Assembly: GCA_013298025.1 (NCBI GenBank)
Contig: JAAFJE010000002.1
Span: 124,001-188,000, forward strand
Direction: 5' to 3'
Length of the DNA: 64,000 bases
Source: Cytophagales bacterium
Lineage (GTDB): Bacteria > Bacteroidota > Bacteroidia > Cytophagales > Spirosomataceae
The notes below the pieces were generated by a model that was given only the letters and a program-made list of their open reading frames with translations, was not told the origin of the DNA and did no database searches. Both the position numbers and the translations under genes were made by a program. The first letter of the stretch is position 1. Every line of letters starts with the position of its first letter. Shown here piece by piece: positions 18,045 to 26,733 of this stretch.

Positions 18045-18786
18045 CAAAGTGAGGCAAACAATGTTCAACAAAAAAATGAAGTAATTGCAATGATTCACTT
18101 CGGGTAACTGGCCAAAAAAAATGTTTAGCATCCACCGAACCAATGGTTTGAATACCATTTTTTTGTAAAAGTACTTCAATATCCGAGACATCCCTATCAA
18201 ATAACAGTGGTTCAACAGGACGATGGTGTTTAGGAAGTTTTTTTCGATTATCTGCATCATAATTCCATTGTCCTGTAAGAGGCTCGTTGCCATCCATCAA
18301 AATATCATGTTTTTTACGCATCATGCGGTAAAAGCTTTCCATCAGAAAAGTCTTTTTACCTTTGAAGAAATCGGCTAATTCATTTCTGCTACTTAAAAAA
18401 TGTTCGGTGTCATATACTTTGGTCGGAATACTTAGGCTATCTGCAAACGCCTTTAGTTGTTTGTCAAGACGATATTCGTCGGGCTGTTGGTATTCAAAAT
18501 GACTAATGCCGTGCTGGGCAATTAACCAAGCTAAATTTTGGGTAAGCGATTGACTATTCTGTTCGTCGTCGAGTGATAAATACCGTAGGGCAAAACTATT
18601 TTGTTGCAGTTTTTCAGCAAAAAGACGCATAGCCGTAAAAAAGCCCAACACCTTTTGTATATGGTGCCGAACATAGTCGGTTTCTTGTCGCATTTCCATC
18701 ATGACGTACAATACATCATGTTTTTGCTGTTGAAACCAAGCATGATTTTCGTTGAGTTGGTCGCCTAGAATGAGTCGAAGAACCAT
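17257..18786 (-). CDS. FeS-type bacterial cryptochrome/(6-4) photolyase-like protein
   Basis: 509 aa. The N-terminal half (VLRLILGDQLNENHAWF) is the Rossmann antenna domain of the PhrB/FeS-BCP group. The C-terminal half binds FAD and carries the iron-sulfur cysteines, CSSCFYD and ACPFNSLYWHFYERN near residues 435-465. Family members repair UV (6-4) photoproducts using light, or act as photoreceptors. Length is normal for the group. The ATG at 18786 begins the conserved domain directly. Its 3' half is duplicated at 6758-7528. It converges on the truncated secreted-protein gene, as in the original gene order. Confidence 0.92.
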   Translation of the reverse strand: MVLRLILGDQLNENHAWFQQQKHDVLYVMMEMRQETDYVRHHIQKVLGFFTAMRLFAEKLQQNSFALRYLSLDDEQNSQSLTQNLAWLIAQHGISHFEYQQPDEYRLDKQLKAFADSLSIPTKVYDTEHFLSSRNELADFFKGKKTFLMESFYRMMRKKHDILMDGNEPLTGQWNYDADNRKKLPKHHRPVEPLLFDRDVSDIEVLLQKNGIQTIGSVDAKHFFWPVTRSESLQLLHFFVEHCLPHFGTYEDAMAMQYWSVYHARLSFSMNLKLLSPIEIVSTAVAHWQANQDSISIAQIEGFVRQIIGWREYMRGIYWHQMPHFKQLNFFEHQHSLPSFFWTGKTKMNCLKHCIGQSLNRAYAHHIQRLMVIGNFCLLAGIHPDEVDKWYLGIYIDAIEWVEITNTRGMSQYADGGIVGSKPYTASANYIDKMSDYCSSCFYDNKQKTGAKACPFNSLYWHFYERNRSKLQRNPRIGMAYVTLDKMPAQQKKELLQQAEMYLSQLDAL

Positions 18787-19140
18787 GTTTTAGGAAGTTT
18801 TATAAGAAAAACATCTACAGGCGTAATTTGTTTGTAGGCAAACACCGCATAGCTTTTGTGTAACTTCATTTTTAGGCTTATGTATTTCTGCTGAACACAA
18901 AACAATACGTTTTTTGAAACATCCTATTTATTTTTTTGTTTATCAAGTAAATGTTTTATTTTTAAACACTTAGTTATTGAAAAGTTATGCTAGTTAATAA
19001 AATTTTTTAGACCACTAGAGCGTTTTATCAGCACATTTAATAGGTTAATTTTATGCAACACCGTTTTATCACTAGCCAAATTTTAGGATAAATTAGGTAC
19101 AACAACAGTAAGATATGTTAAATTAAATCTTTATTCTTCT
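18787..19140. other. 354-bp AT-rich intergenic region
   Basis: Divergent promoter region between the photolyase and the PepSY-like gene. No gene, clear operator or strong hairpin was seen. Confidence 0.6.
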
Positions 19141-20313
19141 ATGAAAAAACTAATTTTTGTGGCGTATTCGCTCATTTCAGTGAGTGTGTTTACGAGTTGT
19201 AAAGAAGCCTTGGAGGTTGAACAGCAACCAATTCAAGGACAAGCAGACGCTCCTTCTATAGCCAAAATTTCGGCTGTCATCAAACAAGGCTATCCCACAG
19301 CAACCGATATTGTGGTTGTTCCGATAGATTCTAGCAAAGTATATGGCTGTGATTTCAAAGTCAATGGCGTTGCTCATGAGGCGACGGTTTCGGCTAATGG
19401 TGTAATTTTAAGTACGTATGCTGTCAAAGACGATACCGCCAAAACGACCTTACCAGAAGCTATCAAAGCCTATTTAAACACGAATTATACGGGCTATAAA
19501 TTTGAAAAAATAGCCGTGGGAAACGACGCTACAGGGGCTGTTTCCTACAAAGTATTGATTACGTATAAAGAACAAAGCATTACCTTGCTTTTTGATGCTA
19601 CAGGTACTTTGATTGCAACATTTGCGGAGTCGAAAGGACAAGAACCTAGCAAAACTCCCAAAACCTACACGGTTGCGTTGGCAGATTTGCCTGCGAATAT
19701 CCAGCGTCAATTGAGTGGCTATAGTTTTATAGGGGCGGTTATTAAAATAGATGCCGATAATACCAAAAGCTATTTTGTTTCTATCAAAAAGGGAAATGTT
19801 TTTTACGAATTGACCTTCGATAACAACGAGGTTTTAATCAAAGCCAATGAAGTAAAACTTGAACCACAAGTGAGCGATAAATATTTGAGTGAATCGGATT
19901 TACCACAAGTGATAAAAGATTATATTTCAAGTAATTATTCAGGTTGGAAATTTGAAAAAGGACTGGCTGTATCGAAAGATTCGGTTGTGAGTAATTATAT
20001 TGTAGCCATTTCAAAAAATGAAAAATATACGACACTCACATTTGATGGTAATGGCAAGATTATCAATGTCAACGCCCCATCAACAGCGTTGCCCAAAGTT
20101 GAAGATAAGGCTATTACGAGTAATGACTTACCCAAAGTAATTACCGATTATCTCACAAAAGTTTATACAGGTTGGTCGCTTATCAAAGGGAGTGTTAACT
20201 TAAAGGATGGTATTGTACAATCGTACTTGCTCTACATTGCCGTTGGGACAAACGGGTACTATGTGTATTTCGACAAAGACGGGCAATTTGTGGCAGCCAA
20301 AAGAGATAAATAG
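19141..20313 (+). CDS. Lipoprotein with four PepSY-like (BLIP-like) repeats
   Basis: 390 aa. Lipoprotein signal with FTSC (Cys20). Four repeats of about 80-90 aa follow, each with a helix ending in a NYTGYKFEK or NYSGWKFEK type turn, then strands ending in LLFDATG, LTFDGNG or VYFDKDG. This is the pattern of the PepSY-like / putative beta-lactamase-inhibitor-like family common in Bacteroidota. The role is unknown; such periplasmic domains are thought to inhibit or bind proteases or peptides. It appears monocistronic. Confidence 0.75.
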   Translation: MKKLIFVAYSLISVSVFTSCKEALEVEQQPIQGQADAPSIAKISAVIKQGYPTATDIVVVPIDSSKVYGCDFKVNGVAHEATVSANGVILSTYAVKDDTAKTTLPEAIKAYLNTNYTGYKFEKIAVGNDATGAVSYKVLITYKEQSITLLFDATGTLIATFAESKGQEPSKTPKTYTVALADLPANIQRQLSGYSFIGAVIKIDADNTKSYFVSIKKGNVFYELTFDNNEVLIKANEVKLEPQVSDKYLSESDLPQVIKDYISSNYSGWKFEKGLAVSKDSVVSNYIVAISKNEKYTTLTFDGNGKIINVNAPSTALPKVEDKAITSNDLPKVITDYLTKVYTGWSLIKGSVNLKDGIVQSYLLYIAVGTNGYYVYFDKDGQFVAAKRDK

Positions 20314-20789
20314 CCAGCAAAGTTGGAACAGGACGCAGGATTTACAAGTATTTAAACTTATCAAATATTATTTTATCAGAAAAGTTTTTCAGAGAAATTC
20401 CCGTTTTCTTTGTTATTTTTTCGACTTTCATACAATATTGTACAATTTCAAGAATCGTAGTATTATTTACAGCAAAATCAGGCTTACTAAGTTTAATTAT
20501 TCAAAGAATGTGTAAATTTCGTTTGGAAGTACGAAAATTTAATGTTAAATTTAATTAAGGAATTCGCTCAACAGCGTTACATTTTGTTAACCAAAAGAGG
20601 TAAAACAAGTAACATTTCCAAAAAGTTTGAGGCTTTGACAACCGACTTTGACCGATAAAAGTGTTGGGAAGCCTTTGTAAGCCTCAAACTTGAGCAGATT
20701 CTTCTTTTGATTCCTTGAAAGTATAGCTTTCAACAACCTAGGGCATCAAAAGAACTAATCTAATCTTTAACCTTAAACAGAGAGTGCGT
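20314..20789 (+). other. 476-bp leader region of the hibernation factor gene
   Basis: No gene is visible. The region holds a perfect 13-bp inverted repeat listed separately and otherwise AT-rich sequence. It presumably contains the hpf promoter. Confidence 0.5.
20623..20691 (+). promoter_or_regulatory. Inverted repeat in the hpf upstream region
   Basis: Arms AAGTTTGAGGCTT (20623-20635) and AAGCCTCAAACTT (20679-20691) pair perfectly over 13 bp around 43 nt, about 100 nt before hpf. No T-tract follows, so it is less likely a terminator than an operator pair or leader structure. Confidence 0.5.
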
Positions 20790-21146
20790 ATGAAATTACA
20801 GGTGCATTCAATTCACTTCGACGCAGACAAGAAGCTGCTAGAGTTCATCCAAGCAAAGTTGAACAAGTTGGATACGTTTTATGACCGAATTACAGGAGGT
20901 GAGGTGTATTTAAAGTTAGACAAAGGCGAAAGTCCAAAAATTAAAAAGAAAATGTTGGAAGTAAAAATAAGTTTGCCCGGTGCAACTTTATTTGTCAGAG
21001 AGATGGGAACAACATTTGAAGAAGCCATGGACATTGCCATCGAAGCTTTGAAAGTCCAGCTAAAAAGATTCAAAGAAAAAGTACAAGAAAAATCACTCGG
21101 TAATCGCAATACACTCTTAGAGCTATCAATGGCTACAGAAAGTTAA
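20790..21146 (+). CDS. hpf: Ribosome hibernation promoting factor, short form
   Basis: 118 aa with the HPF/YfiA beta-alpha-beta-beta-beta-alpha fold: VHSIHFDADKKLLEFI, LDTFYDRI, KMLEVKISLPGATLFVRE and the long C-terminal helix EAMDIAIEALKVQLKRFKEK. It binds the 30S subunit and silences ribosomes in stationary phase. A GTG lies two codons upstream (20784), but the ATG at 20790 begins the conserved domain and is the better start. It lacks the long-form C-terminal dimerisation domain. A terminator follows directly. Confidence 0.93.
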   Translation: MKLQVHSIHFDADKKLLEFIQAKLNKLDTFYDRITGGEVYLKLDKGESPKIKKKMLEVKISLPGATLFVREMGTTFEEAMDIAIEALKVQLKRFKEKVQEKSLGNRNTLLELSMATES

Positions 21147-21165
21147 GCAACCGTTTACTATATCA

Positions 21166-21197
21166 AAACAGGAAGCACCTAAGCTTCCTGTTTTTTT
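21166..21197 (+). terminator. Bidirectional terminator between hpf and the FAD oxidoreductase
   Basis: ACAGGAAGC-ACCTAA-GCTTCCTGT with A and T tracts on either side. It serves convergent genes. Confidence 0.85.
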
Positions 21198-21214
21198 ATG
21201 CCATTCGCCTCCAT

Positions 21215-22141
21215 CTAAGTCGCCAAAGCATCCGCTAGAGCTTTTCCAGACAAAAATGCTCCTTCCACATTTCCTACGCCAAAAGCATCGCCACCAACCC
21301 ATATAGGGCTATTTTCCAAAGCCAAACAAGGCGTTTCGGCTCGTTGTGCCGCCAAGCTGTACCGCCAACGATGTATTTGCAAGTGCGTAAAAGGGCCATT
21401 GCCAAGCCAAGGTTGGGCTGCTTCGAGTAAAAGTGCCTGTACTTTTTCAGGCGATTCCTCCAAATAGGTTTTGCTAAATGCTGCCGAAGCATGCAGTGTA
21501 AAAGTGGTTTGTGCGGTGATGCCTTTGTTGGCGTTATCGACAAGCCAAGCCACAGGGCTATTTTCTGGGGCTAGTCCCCCATCTAATGCCAAAGAATAGG
21601 GTGTTTCGCCCATTACCGCCCAACAAGGCTCATATACAATAGCGTCGAGTATCTGCTGTTCGGCTTCGGTCAATGCAATGGCACTGTCTGCCAAAAGACT
21701 ACGTATTTGAGGCACAGGCATCGTAAGCACCAAGTAATCGAAGGCGTATTGTTCGCCATTTTCGGTAACAACCATATTCTCATCAATCTTTTGCACCTTG
21801 GTTTGTAGCTGTACCGTAAGATTAGCAGCCATGGCTTTGGCGATGCCACTCATGCCTTGCGTTCCTACAAATCGTTGGTGTTGTCGGTCGTTTACTTGCC
21901 ACGTTTGTACGATTCCTTGCTTTTGCAAATCGGTCAAAAAAGCTTGAAATGCGGGTGTTTTGGCAGCAATATATTGGGCACCGTGGTCGGCACGGCTTGC
22001 ACCCAAACGCCGTGTAGCCAACCTTCCTCCTACCCCTCGTCCTTTGTCTAGTACAACTACTTCAAATCCTTTGGCAGCCAAATCGTTGGCGGCGGTGAGT
22101 CCTGTCATGCCTGCCCCAACAATCACAACTTTTTTTTTCAT
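21215..22141 (-). CDS. NAD(P)/FAD-dependent oxidoreductase, amine-oxidase/renalase-like
   Basis: About 308 aa from the ATG at 22141; a longer frame reaching 22195 adds a poorly fitting leader. The N-terminal dinucleotide-binding motif VVIVGAGMTGLTAANDLA, then DKGRGVGGRLATRR and ADHGAQYI, are typical of this family. The C-terminal GGDAFGVGNVEGAFLSGKA closes the FAD site. The substrate is unknown; the protein is cytoplasmic. It converges with hpf across a terminator. Confidence 0.85.
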   Translation of the reverse strand: MKKKVVIVGAGMTGLTAANDLAAKGFEVVVLDKGRGVGGRLATRRLGASRADHGAQYIAAKTPAFQAFLTDLQKQGIVQTWQVNDRQHQRFVGTQGMSGIAKAMAANLTVQLQTKVQKIDENMVVTENGEQYAFDYLVLTMPVPQIRSLLADSAIALTEAEQQILDAIVYEPCWAVMGETPYSLALDGGLAPENSPVAWLVDNANKGITAQTTFTLHASAAFSKTYLEESPEKVQALLLEAAQPWLGNGPFTHLQIHRWRYSLAAQRAETPCLALENSPIWVGGDAFGVGNVEGAFLSGKALADALAT

Positions 22142-22413
22142 GGTTCTATTTTTTTCTTGCTTAGAATAACTACGCACCAACGAGATTGTTGGCAAGAAGA
22201 GGTAGTTTTCGCTTAAAAATGTATTTATTTCAAAAAAAAAGTCAAAATGTATAAAAAATCAACACGATTGCTGACAAATGTTTAAAGATTAGCAAAAGAT
22301 ATTTTTGTAACTTTGAGAACTAATCTGCGTAAGAACACCCCAACAATCACACTTATAAAAGGCATTACTTACGTAAATTAACCATTTTTAATACCCAGAA
22401 AACTAACTCAACC

Positions 22414-23730
22414 ATGAGAAAACTTGTATTTTTCTTTTTTATGCTAACTGTTGGCTTGAGCTGTAAAAAAAGTGATAACAATTGGCAACAAAAAGCAGCA
22501 AATCCTGAATTTTTACGTCGCACACAGCTACAACTCACCGAATCTATCATCCACGATATTTTTGCACCGCCTGTATCAAGTCGTATTTATATGTATTCGG
22601 CCTTAGCTGCCTACGAAAGTTTAGTGCCGGGCAATCCAGCATATAAGTCGATGGTTGGGCAACTCAATGGGTTCGAGAAGGTTGCCAAACCCGAAGCAGG
22701 CAAAGAATATTGCTACCCATTGGCAGCCGTAAAAGCCTATTTGACCATCGGAAAAAACCTTACTTTTGCCCAAGAAGTGTATGCTGATTTTGAGAAAAAA
22801 CTTTGGGAAGATTACCAAGCCACGGGTATTCCCGACGATGTATATGAGCGTTCGATTGCCTTTGGCGACTCGGTAGCGGCTTCTATCATGAATTATTCTA
22901 AAAAAGATAATTATAAGCAAACCAGAGGTTTTCGCTATACCGTTACGCAGAAAAAAGGCACTTGGGTTCCTACGCCTCCAGCGTACATCGACGCAGCAGA
23001 GCCTAATTGGATGAAAATAAGACCCGTAAGTCTTGATTCTGCCTCGCAGTTTAAACCTGTACCGCCTTTCAAATACGACCTTTCGGAAGGCAGCGAGTAC
23101 CGCAAAATAGTGATGGATGTATATAATACCATCAAAAATTTATCGGAAGAACAAAGGGCTATTGCGAACTTCTGGGACTGTAATCCATTCAAAATGAACA
23201 TTACAGGTCATGCCATGTTTGCTACCAAAAAGGTATCGCCGGGGGGGCACTGGATGGCCATTGTAACGCAAACCTCTCGCCAACTCCATGCCGATGTTTA
23301 CAAAACAGCCGAAGCCTATTTGCTTACGTCAATGGCTATTTTTGATGGGTTTATTTCTTGTTGGGATGAAAAATACCGCTCTATTTGCGTAAGACCCGAA
23401 ACGGTAATCAACGAAAGTATCGACAAAGATTGGCAACCTGTTTTACAAACACCCCCTTTCCCAGAATATACTTCGGGTCACTCGGTGATTTCGGGAGCGG
23501 CATCGGTGGCTTTGACACACGTATTGGGCGATAACGTAGCTTTTGCCGATTCGTCAGAAATGCAATATGGCTTGCCTGTACGTAAGTTTTCGTCTTATAA
23601 ACACGCCGCCGAAGAAGCCTCTATCAGCCGTTTGTATGGCGGTATCCACTTCCGTCCTGCACTCAACAATGGTTTAGAACAAGGCAGAAAAGTAGGTAAC
23701 TGGCTAATTCAGACCATTAAAACGAAGTAA
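22414..23730 (+). CDS. Vanadium-dependent haloperoxidase-like PAP2 lipoprotein
   Basis: 438 aa. Lipoprotein signal (GLSC, Cys17). The helical PAP2/vanadium peroxidase core has the sequence signatures KYRSICVRPETV, FPEYTSGHSVISG and RLYGGIHFRPALNNG, corresponding to the phosphate/vanadate-binding Lys-Arg, SGH and Arg-His motifs. It acts in the periplasm or outer membrane as a phosphatase or haloperoxidase; sequence alone does not decide. It is monocistronic with a large terminator hairpin after it. Confidence 0.85.
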   Translation: MRKLVFFFFMLTVGLSCKKSDNNWQQKAANPEFLRRTQLQLTESIIHDIFAPPVSSRIYMYSALAAYESLVPGNPAYKSMVGQLNGFEKVAKPEAGKEYCYPLAAVKAYLTIGKNLTFAQEVYADFEKKLWEDYQATGIPDDVYERSIAFGDSVAASIMNYSKKDNYKQTRGFRYTVTQKKGTWVPTPPAYIDAAEPNWMKIRPVSLDSASQFKPVPPFKYDLSEGSEYRKIVMDVYNTIKNLSEEQRAIANFWDCNPFKMNITGHAMFATKKVSPGGHWMAIVTQTSRQLHADVYKTAEAYLLTSMAIFDGFISCWDEKYRSICVRPETVINESIDKDWQPVLQTPPFPEYTSGHSVISGAASVALTHVLGDNVAFADSSEMQYGLPVRKFSSYKHAAEEASISRLYGGIHFRPALNNGLEQGRKVGNWLIQTIKTK

Positions 23731-23747
23731 TTATACGAAAAAAAATA

Positions 23748-23819
23748 GCGGAGGTCAGCTTTTTGATGAAAGAATTGGGCAAAAAGCTCAATATATTTCA
23801 TCAAAAAACTGACCTCCGC
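23748..23819. terminator. Very long bidirectional terminator hairpin
   Basis: 24-bp arms (GCGGAGGTCAG and TTTTTGATGAAA against their complements) with a single G-T wobble, an inner smaller stem, and A/T tracts on both sides. It separates convergent genes. Confidence 0.85.
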
Positions 23820-23833
23820 AAGTAAAAAACACC

Positions 23834-24718
23834 TTACTTTTTTTTCGCTTGTTGGGCTATGGCATCCCACGTTTCATCAGATAAGGTATGAAAGCCCGAA
23901 AATTCACCTGCTCCCATGAGCCATTCGCCGCCATCGATGGTCACAACTTCGCCGTTGATAAAAGAAGCATAATCAGATAATAAAAAAGCCGCCAAATTAG
24001 CTAGTTCTTGATGGTCGCCTACACGCTTGAGGGGTACTCTGTGGGCGGGGTGGTGTTCGTTTACCAATTTTTCTCCTAAAATTTCAGCAGGAAATAGCCT
24101 TTCCCAAGCTCCTTGCGTTGGAAATGGCCCCGGAGCAATGGCGTTCGTGCGTATGCCGTATTTTGCTCCCCACTCTACCGCCAACGAACGAGTAATGGCC
24201 AATACACCCGCTTTAGCCGCCGCCGAAGGCACAACAAACGCCGAGCCTGTCCAAGCATAAGTTGTCACAATATTCAATACCGAAGCTTTGATGTGTTCGG
24301 CAATCCAATATTTACCAAAAACTAAGGTAAAATTATACGTTCCCTTCAACACTATGTCCACAACGGTATCGAAAGCCCTTGCTGAAAGCCTTTCGGTAGG
24401 GCTGATAAAATTGCCAGCCGCATTATTGACCAGCCCATCCACACGCCCAAAATGAGCCACCGCATCGGTCAATACCTTTTCTACCTGTGCATAATCTCGG
24501 GCATCGCAAGCCAAGGGCAATACCTGTCCTCCTGTTTCAGCAGCAAGTTCTTCGGCCGTTTTTTGTAGGGTTTCTAGTTTGCGAGAAGCTATGACAACCG
24601 ATGCACCGAGCATTAAAAAATACCGTGCCATTGATTTGCCAAGCCCTGTTCCGCCTCCTGTTACAACAATCGTCCTGCCTTGCAAGGCGTTGTCTCTTAA
24701 CATTGGTTGATGATACAT
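23834..24718 (-). CDS. SDR oxidoreductase, 2,4-dienoyl-CoA reductase-like
   Basis: 294 aa. Rossmann motif TGGGTGLGKSMARYF (about 20-34), NNAAGNFISPTERLS, KAGVLAITRSLAVEWG and the extended C-terminus GEWLMGAGEF. The NNAAGNF and APGPFPTQGAWERL segments match peroxisomal-type 2,4-dienoyl-CoA reductases, where Tyr of the usual YxxxK is replaced; here the AAAKAG stretch likewise lacks Tyr. It would reduce double bonds during beta-oxidation of unsaturated fatty acids. It is a single gene on the minus strand. Confidence 0.83.
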   Translation of the reverse strand: MYHQPMLRDNALQGRTIVVTGGGTGLGKSMARYFLMLGASVVIASRKLETLQKTAEELAAETGGQVLPLACDARDYAQVEKVLTDAVAHFGRVDGLVNNAAGNFISPTERLSARAFDTVVDIVLKGTYNFTLVFGKYWIAEHIKASVLNIVTTYAWTGSAFVVPSAAAKAGVLAITRSLAVEWGAKYGIRTNAIAPGPFPTQGAWERLFPAEILGEKLVNEHHPAHRVPLKRVGDHQELANLAAFLLSDYASFINGEVVTIDGGEWLMGAGEFSGFHTLSDETWDAIAQQAKKK

Positions 24719-24795
24719 TTATAATGTTTAAATGTTTTTATTGTATTTTTCAAGTAATATAATACAATAAAAACAGCAAACAAACCTTTCAGGTT

Positions 24796-24830
24796 AAAAT
24801 AAAAAGCCGTGAAGGAAATCTTCACGGCTT
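24796..24830 (-). terminator. Terminator of the yceI-like gene
   Basis: AAGCCGTGAAG and CTTCACGGCTT form a perfect 11-bp stem with a 5-nt loop; TTTTTATTTT follows on the minus strand. Confidence 0.88.
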
Positions 24831-24866
24831 CTCTAACCAAAATCACCACCAATGGCTTTAGGTTAC

Positions 24867-25463
24867 TTATTTTGCAGATAAAGTGATGTCTAAGGTAAAT
24901 ACATCGTCGATAGCTTTGTCGCCGATTGATTCAAAGAATTTCTTAGAACCATATTTCACGCCAAACTCAGTACGGTCAACTGGGATAGAAGCTGTAGCAG
25001 TTACTTTGCCACCAGCTACTGTGATTTTTGCAGGGAAAGTGATGGTTTTTGTTACACCGTGCAAAGTCAAATCGCCAGTGATGTTGCTACCAGCTACTTT
25101 AGTGATTTTGAACGTAGTAGTTGGGAATTTTTCTACTTCAAAGAAATCGCCAGTAGTGATGTGGCTGATGAATTTTTTGTTGTATTCTTCGTTTGTGATG
25201 TCTGTACAAACGATAGATTTCATGTCAATTGTAAAAGAACCTCCTACAACTTTACTTTTGTCAACCGACAAAGAACCGCTGCTGATGCTGATAAATCCTT
25301 CGTGCTGACCCGTTACTTTTTTAGCCAACCAGTGGATTTTACTTTCTTTGGTATCAACTGCCAATGTGCTTGCTTTTTTAGCTTTAGCACCGTTTCCTGC
25401 CAATGTTGCACTTGCTACTGCTACTGTTACGAAAAGACTTGCAATAAATTTGATTGCTTTCAT
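24867..25463 (-). CDS. YceI-family periplasmic lipid-binding protein
   Basis: 198 aa. Signal peptide ends near LAGN (24). The YceI lipocalin-like barrel is indicated by SKIHWLAKKVTGQHEGFI, GGSFTIDMKSI, HITTGDFFEVEKFPTTTFKI, GDLTLHGVTKTITFPA and DRTEFGVKYGS. It binds an isoprenoid or similar lipid in the periplasm. Two MarR-type genes lie upstream on the same strand, a pairing common in Bacteroidota that suggests MarR control. Confidence 0.92.
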   Translation of the reverse strand: MKAIKFIASLFVTVAVASATLAGNGAKAKKASTLAVDTKESKIHWLAKKVTGQHEGFISISSGSLSVDKSKVVGGSFTIDMKSIVCTDITNEEYNKKFISHITTGDFFEVEKFPTTTFKITKVAGSNITGDLTLHGVTKTITFPAKITVAGGKVTATASIPVDRTEFGVKYGSKKFFESIGDKAIDDVFTLDITLSAK

Positions 25464-25561
25464 GGTAAAATTTTGTTTGTAAAGTTAAGAATGGAAAGTA
25501 CTATCATAATAAGGTTGCTTTGCTTGCACAAGGCATCTTCCGACGGTATTCCCTACGGCTG

Positions 25562-26020
25562 TCAATCGACCGAGTTACGTATTTTGTCGAGCAAATTGCT
25601 TAGTAAATTGGCCTCCTCTTCGCTGAGTTGATGAAGGGCATTTTCCCACACACTTTGCTGCTGGTCAAGCTCTGCAAGCAGGTCAAGACCTTTTTGCGTA
25701 ATGACTACATCTACTTGTCTGCGGTCTTTTGGGCATTCGGAACGAACTACCAACGACTTCAAAATAAGCTTATCTACGAGCCTTGAGGCATTAGACATTT
25801 TGTCGAGCATTCGCTCAATGATTCCACAAACCGTAATCGGATTGGGGTATTGTCCCCTCAAAATCCTCAATACGTTGTACTGCTGAAGCGTAATGTCATA
25901 TTGCTTCAACAAATCGCTTTGAAGGCCACATAGCCAGTTGTTGGTGTACATAATATTGACCACCATTTTGGCGTAAGGCGACTTAAACATCTTTTGCTGT
26001 ATGTCTCGTTCGATACTCAT
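25562..26020 (-). CDS. MarR-family transcriptional regulator (paralogue 1)
   Basis: About 152 aa from ATG 26020 (MSIERDIQQK); this start aligns with the next gene, while a longer frame to 26062 does not. Winged-helix features: LLKQYDITLQQYNVLRILRG, MSNASRLVDKLILKSLVVR, the wing ECPKDRRQVDVVITQKG, and a C-terminal dimer helix. It lies between yceI and a second MarR gene and is likely part of that regulatory unit. Confidence 0.88.
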   Translation of the reverse strand: MSIERDIQQKMFKSPYAKMVVNIMYTNNWLCGLQSDLLKQYDITLQQYNVLRILRGQYPNPITVCGIIERMLDKMSNASRLVDKLILKSLVVRSECPKDRRQVDVVITQKGLDLLAELDQQQSVWENALHQLSEEEANLLSNLLDKIRNSVD

Positions 26021-26096
26021 ATTTTGATGAAACAAAATTAATGTAAAAACATTATATGTCAATACATTAATTTGTTAATTTTTGTTAATAGTCTAT

Positions 26097-26567
26097 TTAT
26101 TTACAAATTTCACTAGGGTTCGGATAAATTTTATTAAGCAGCACTTGCAATTGCGTCGCCTCGGTGTCGGTTAGCACAAGTGCTTGTGCTTGCCAGTTTT
26201 GTAATTGATTTTGAAGCACTTGTGTCAAGGCTATGCCTTCGGGTGTAATGGTAATATCAACGGCACGCTTATCGCTTTGGGCTTGACAACGCACCGCCAA
26301 GCCTTTTTTACAAAGTTTGTCAACCAACCTCGATACATTCGACATTTCGTCACGCATATTCTCCAGAATACAATTGACTCTTACAGGATTGGGGTAGCGT
26401 TCTTTTAGCACACATAATACCGTAAACTGTTGTTCTGTCAAATCGTGAGGCTTAAAAAACTGGTGCATTTCGGACACAAGCCAATTATTAGTAAACATCA
26501 AATTGACTGCCAATTTCTGATAAGGATTGACAAAAGCTTTTTGTTTTATATCTTTTTCAATAGACAT
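26097..26567 (-). CDS. MarR-family transcriptional regulator (paralogue 2)
   Basis: 156 aa, clearly duplicated from the same ancestor as the neighbour: MSIEKDIKQKAF against MSIERDIQQKMF, shared NPVRV/NPITV and MSNVSRLVDKL segments, and similar length. The wing is QSDKRAVDITITPEG. The 76-bp spacing suggests separate promoters or an operon. The ligand is unknown. Confidence 0.88.
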   Translation of the reverse strand: MSIEKDIKQKAFVNPYQKLAVNLMFTNNWLVSEMHQFFKPHDLTEQQFTVLCVLKERYPNPVRVNCILENMRDEMSNVSRLVDKLCKKGLAVRCQAQSDKRAVDITITPEGIALTQVLQNQLQNWQAQALVLTDTEATQLQVLLNKIYPNPSEICK

Positions 26568-26733
26568 TTTGAGAACGTTTTGAGGGTAATAATAGCGTTA
26601 TGTATTTTTACAGTATTTATGCTCATGTTGTAAAAAGCATAATATTTGTACAAATATACAACAAGCTGTTATCTGTATATAATGTAGCTACACACACTTT
26701 TTACAGAAGGTTGTAGCCATCCACCAAAGGACA

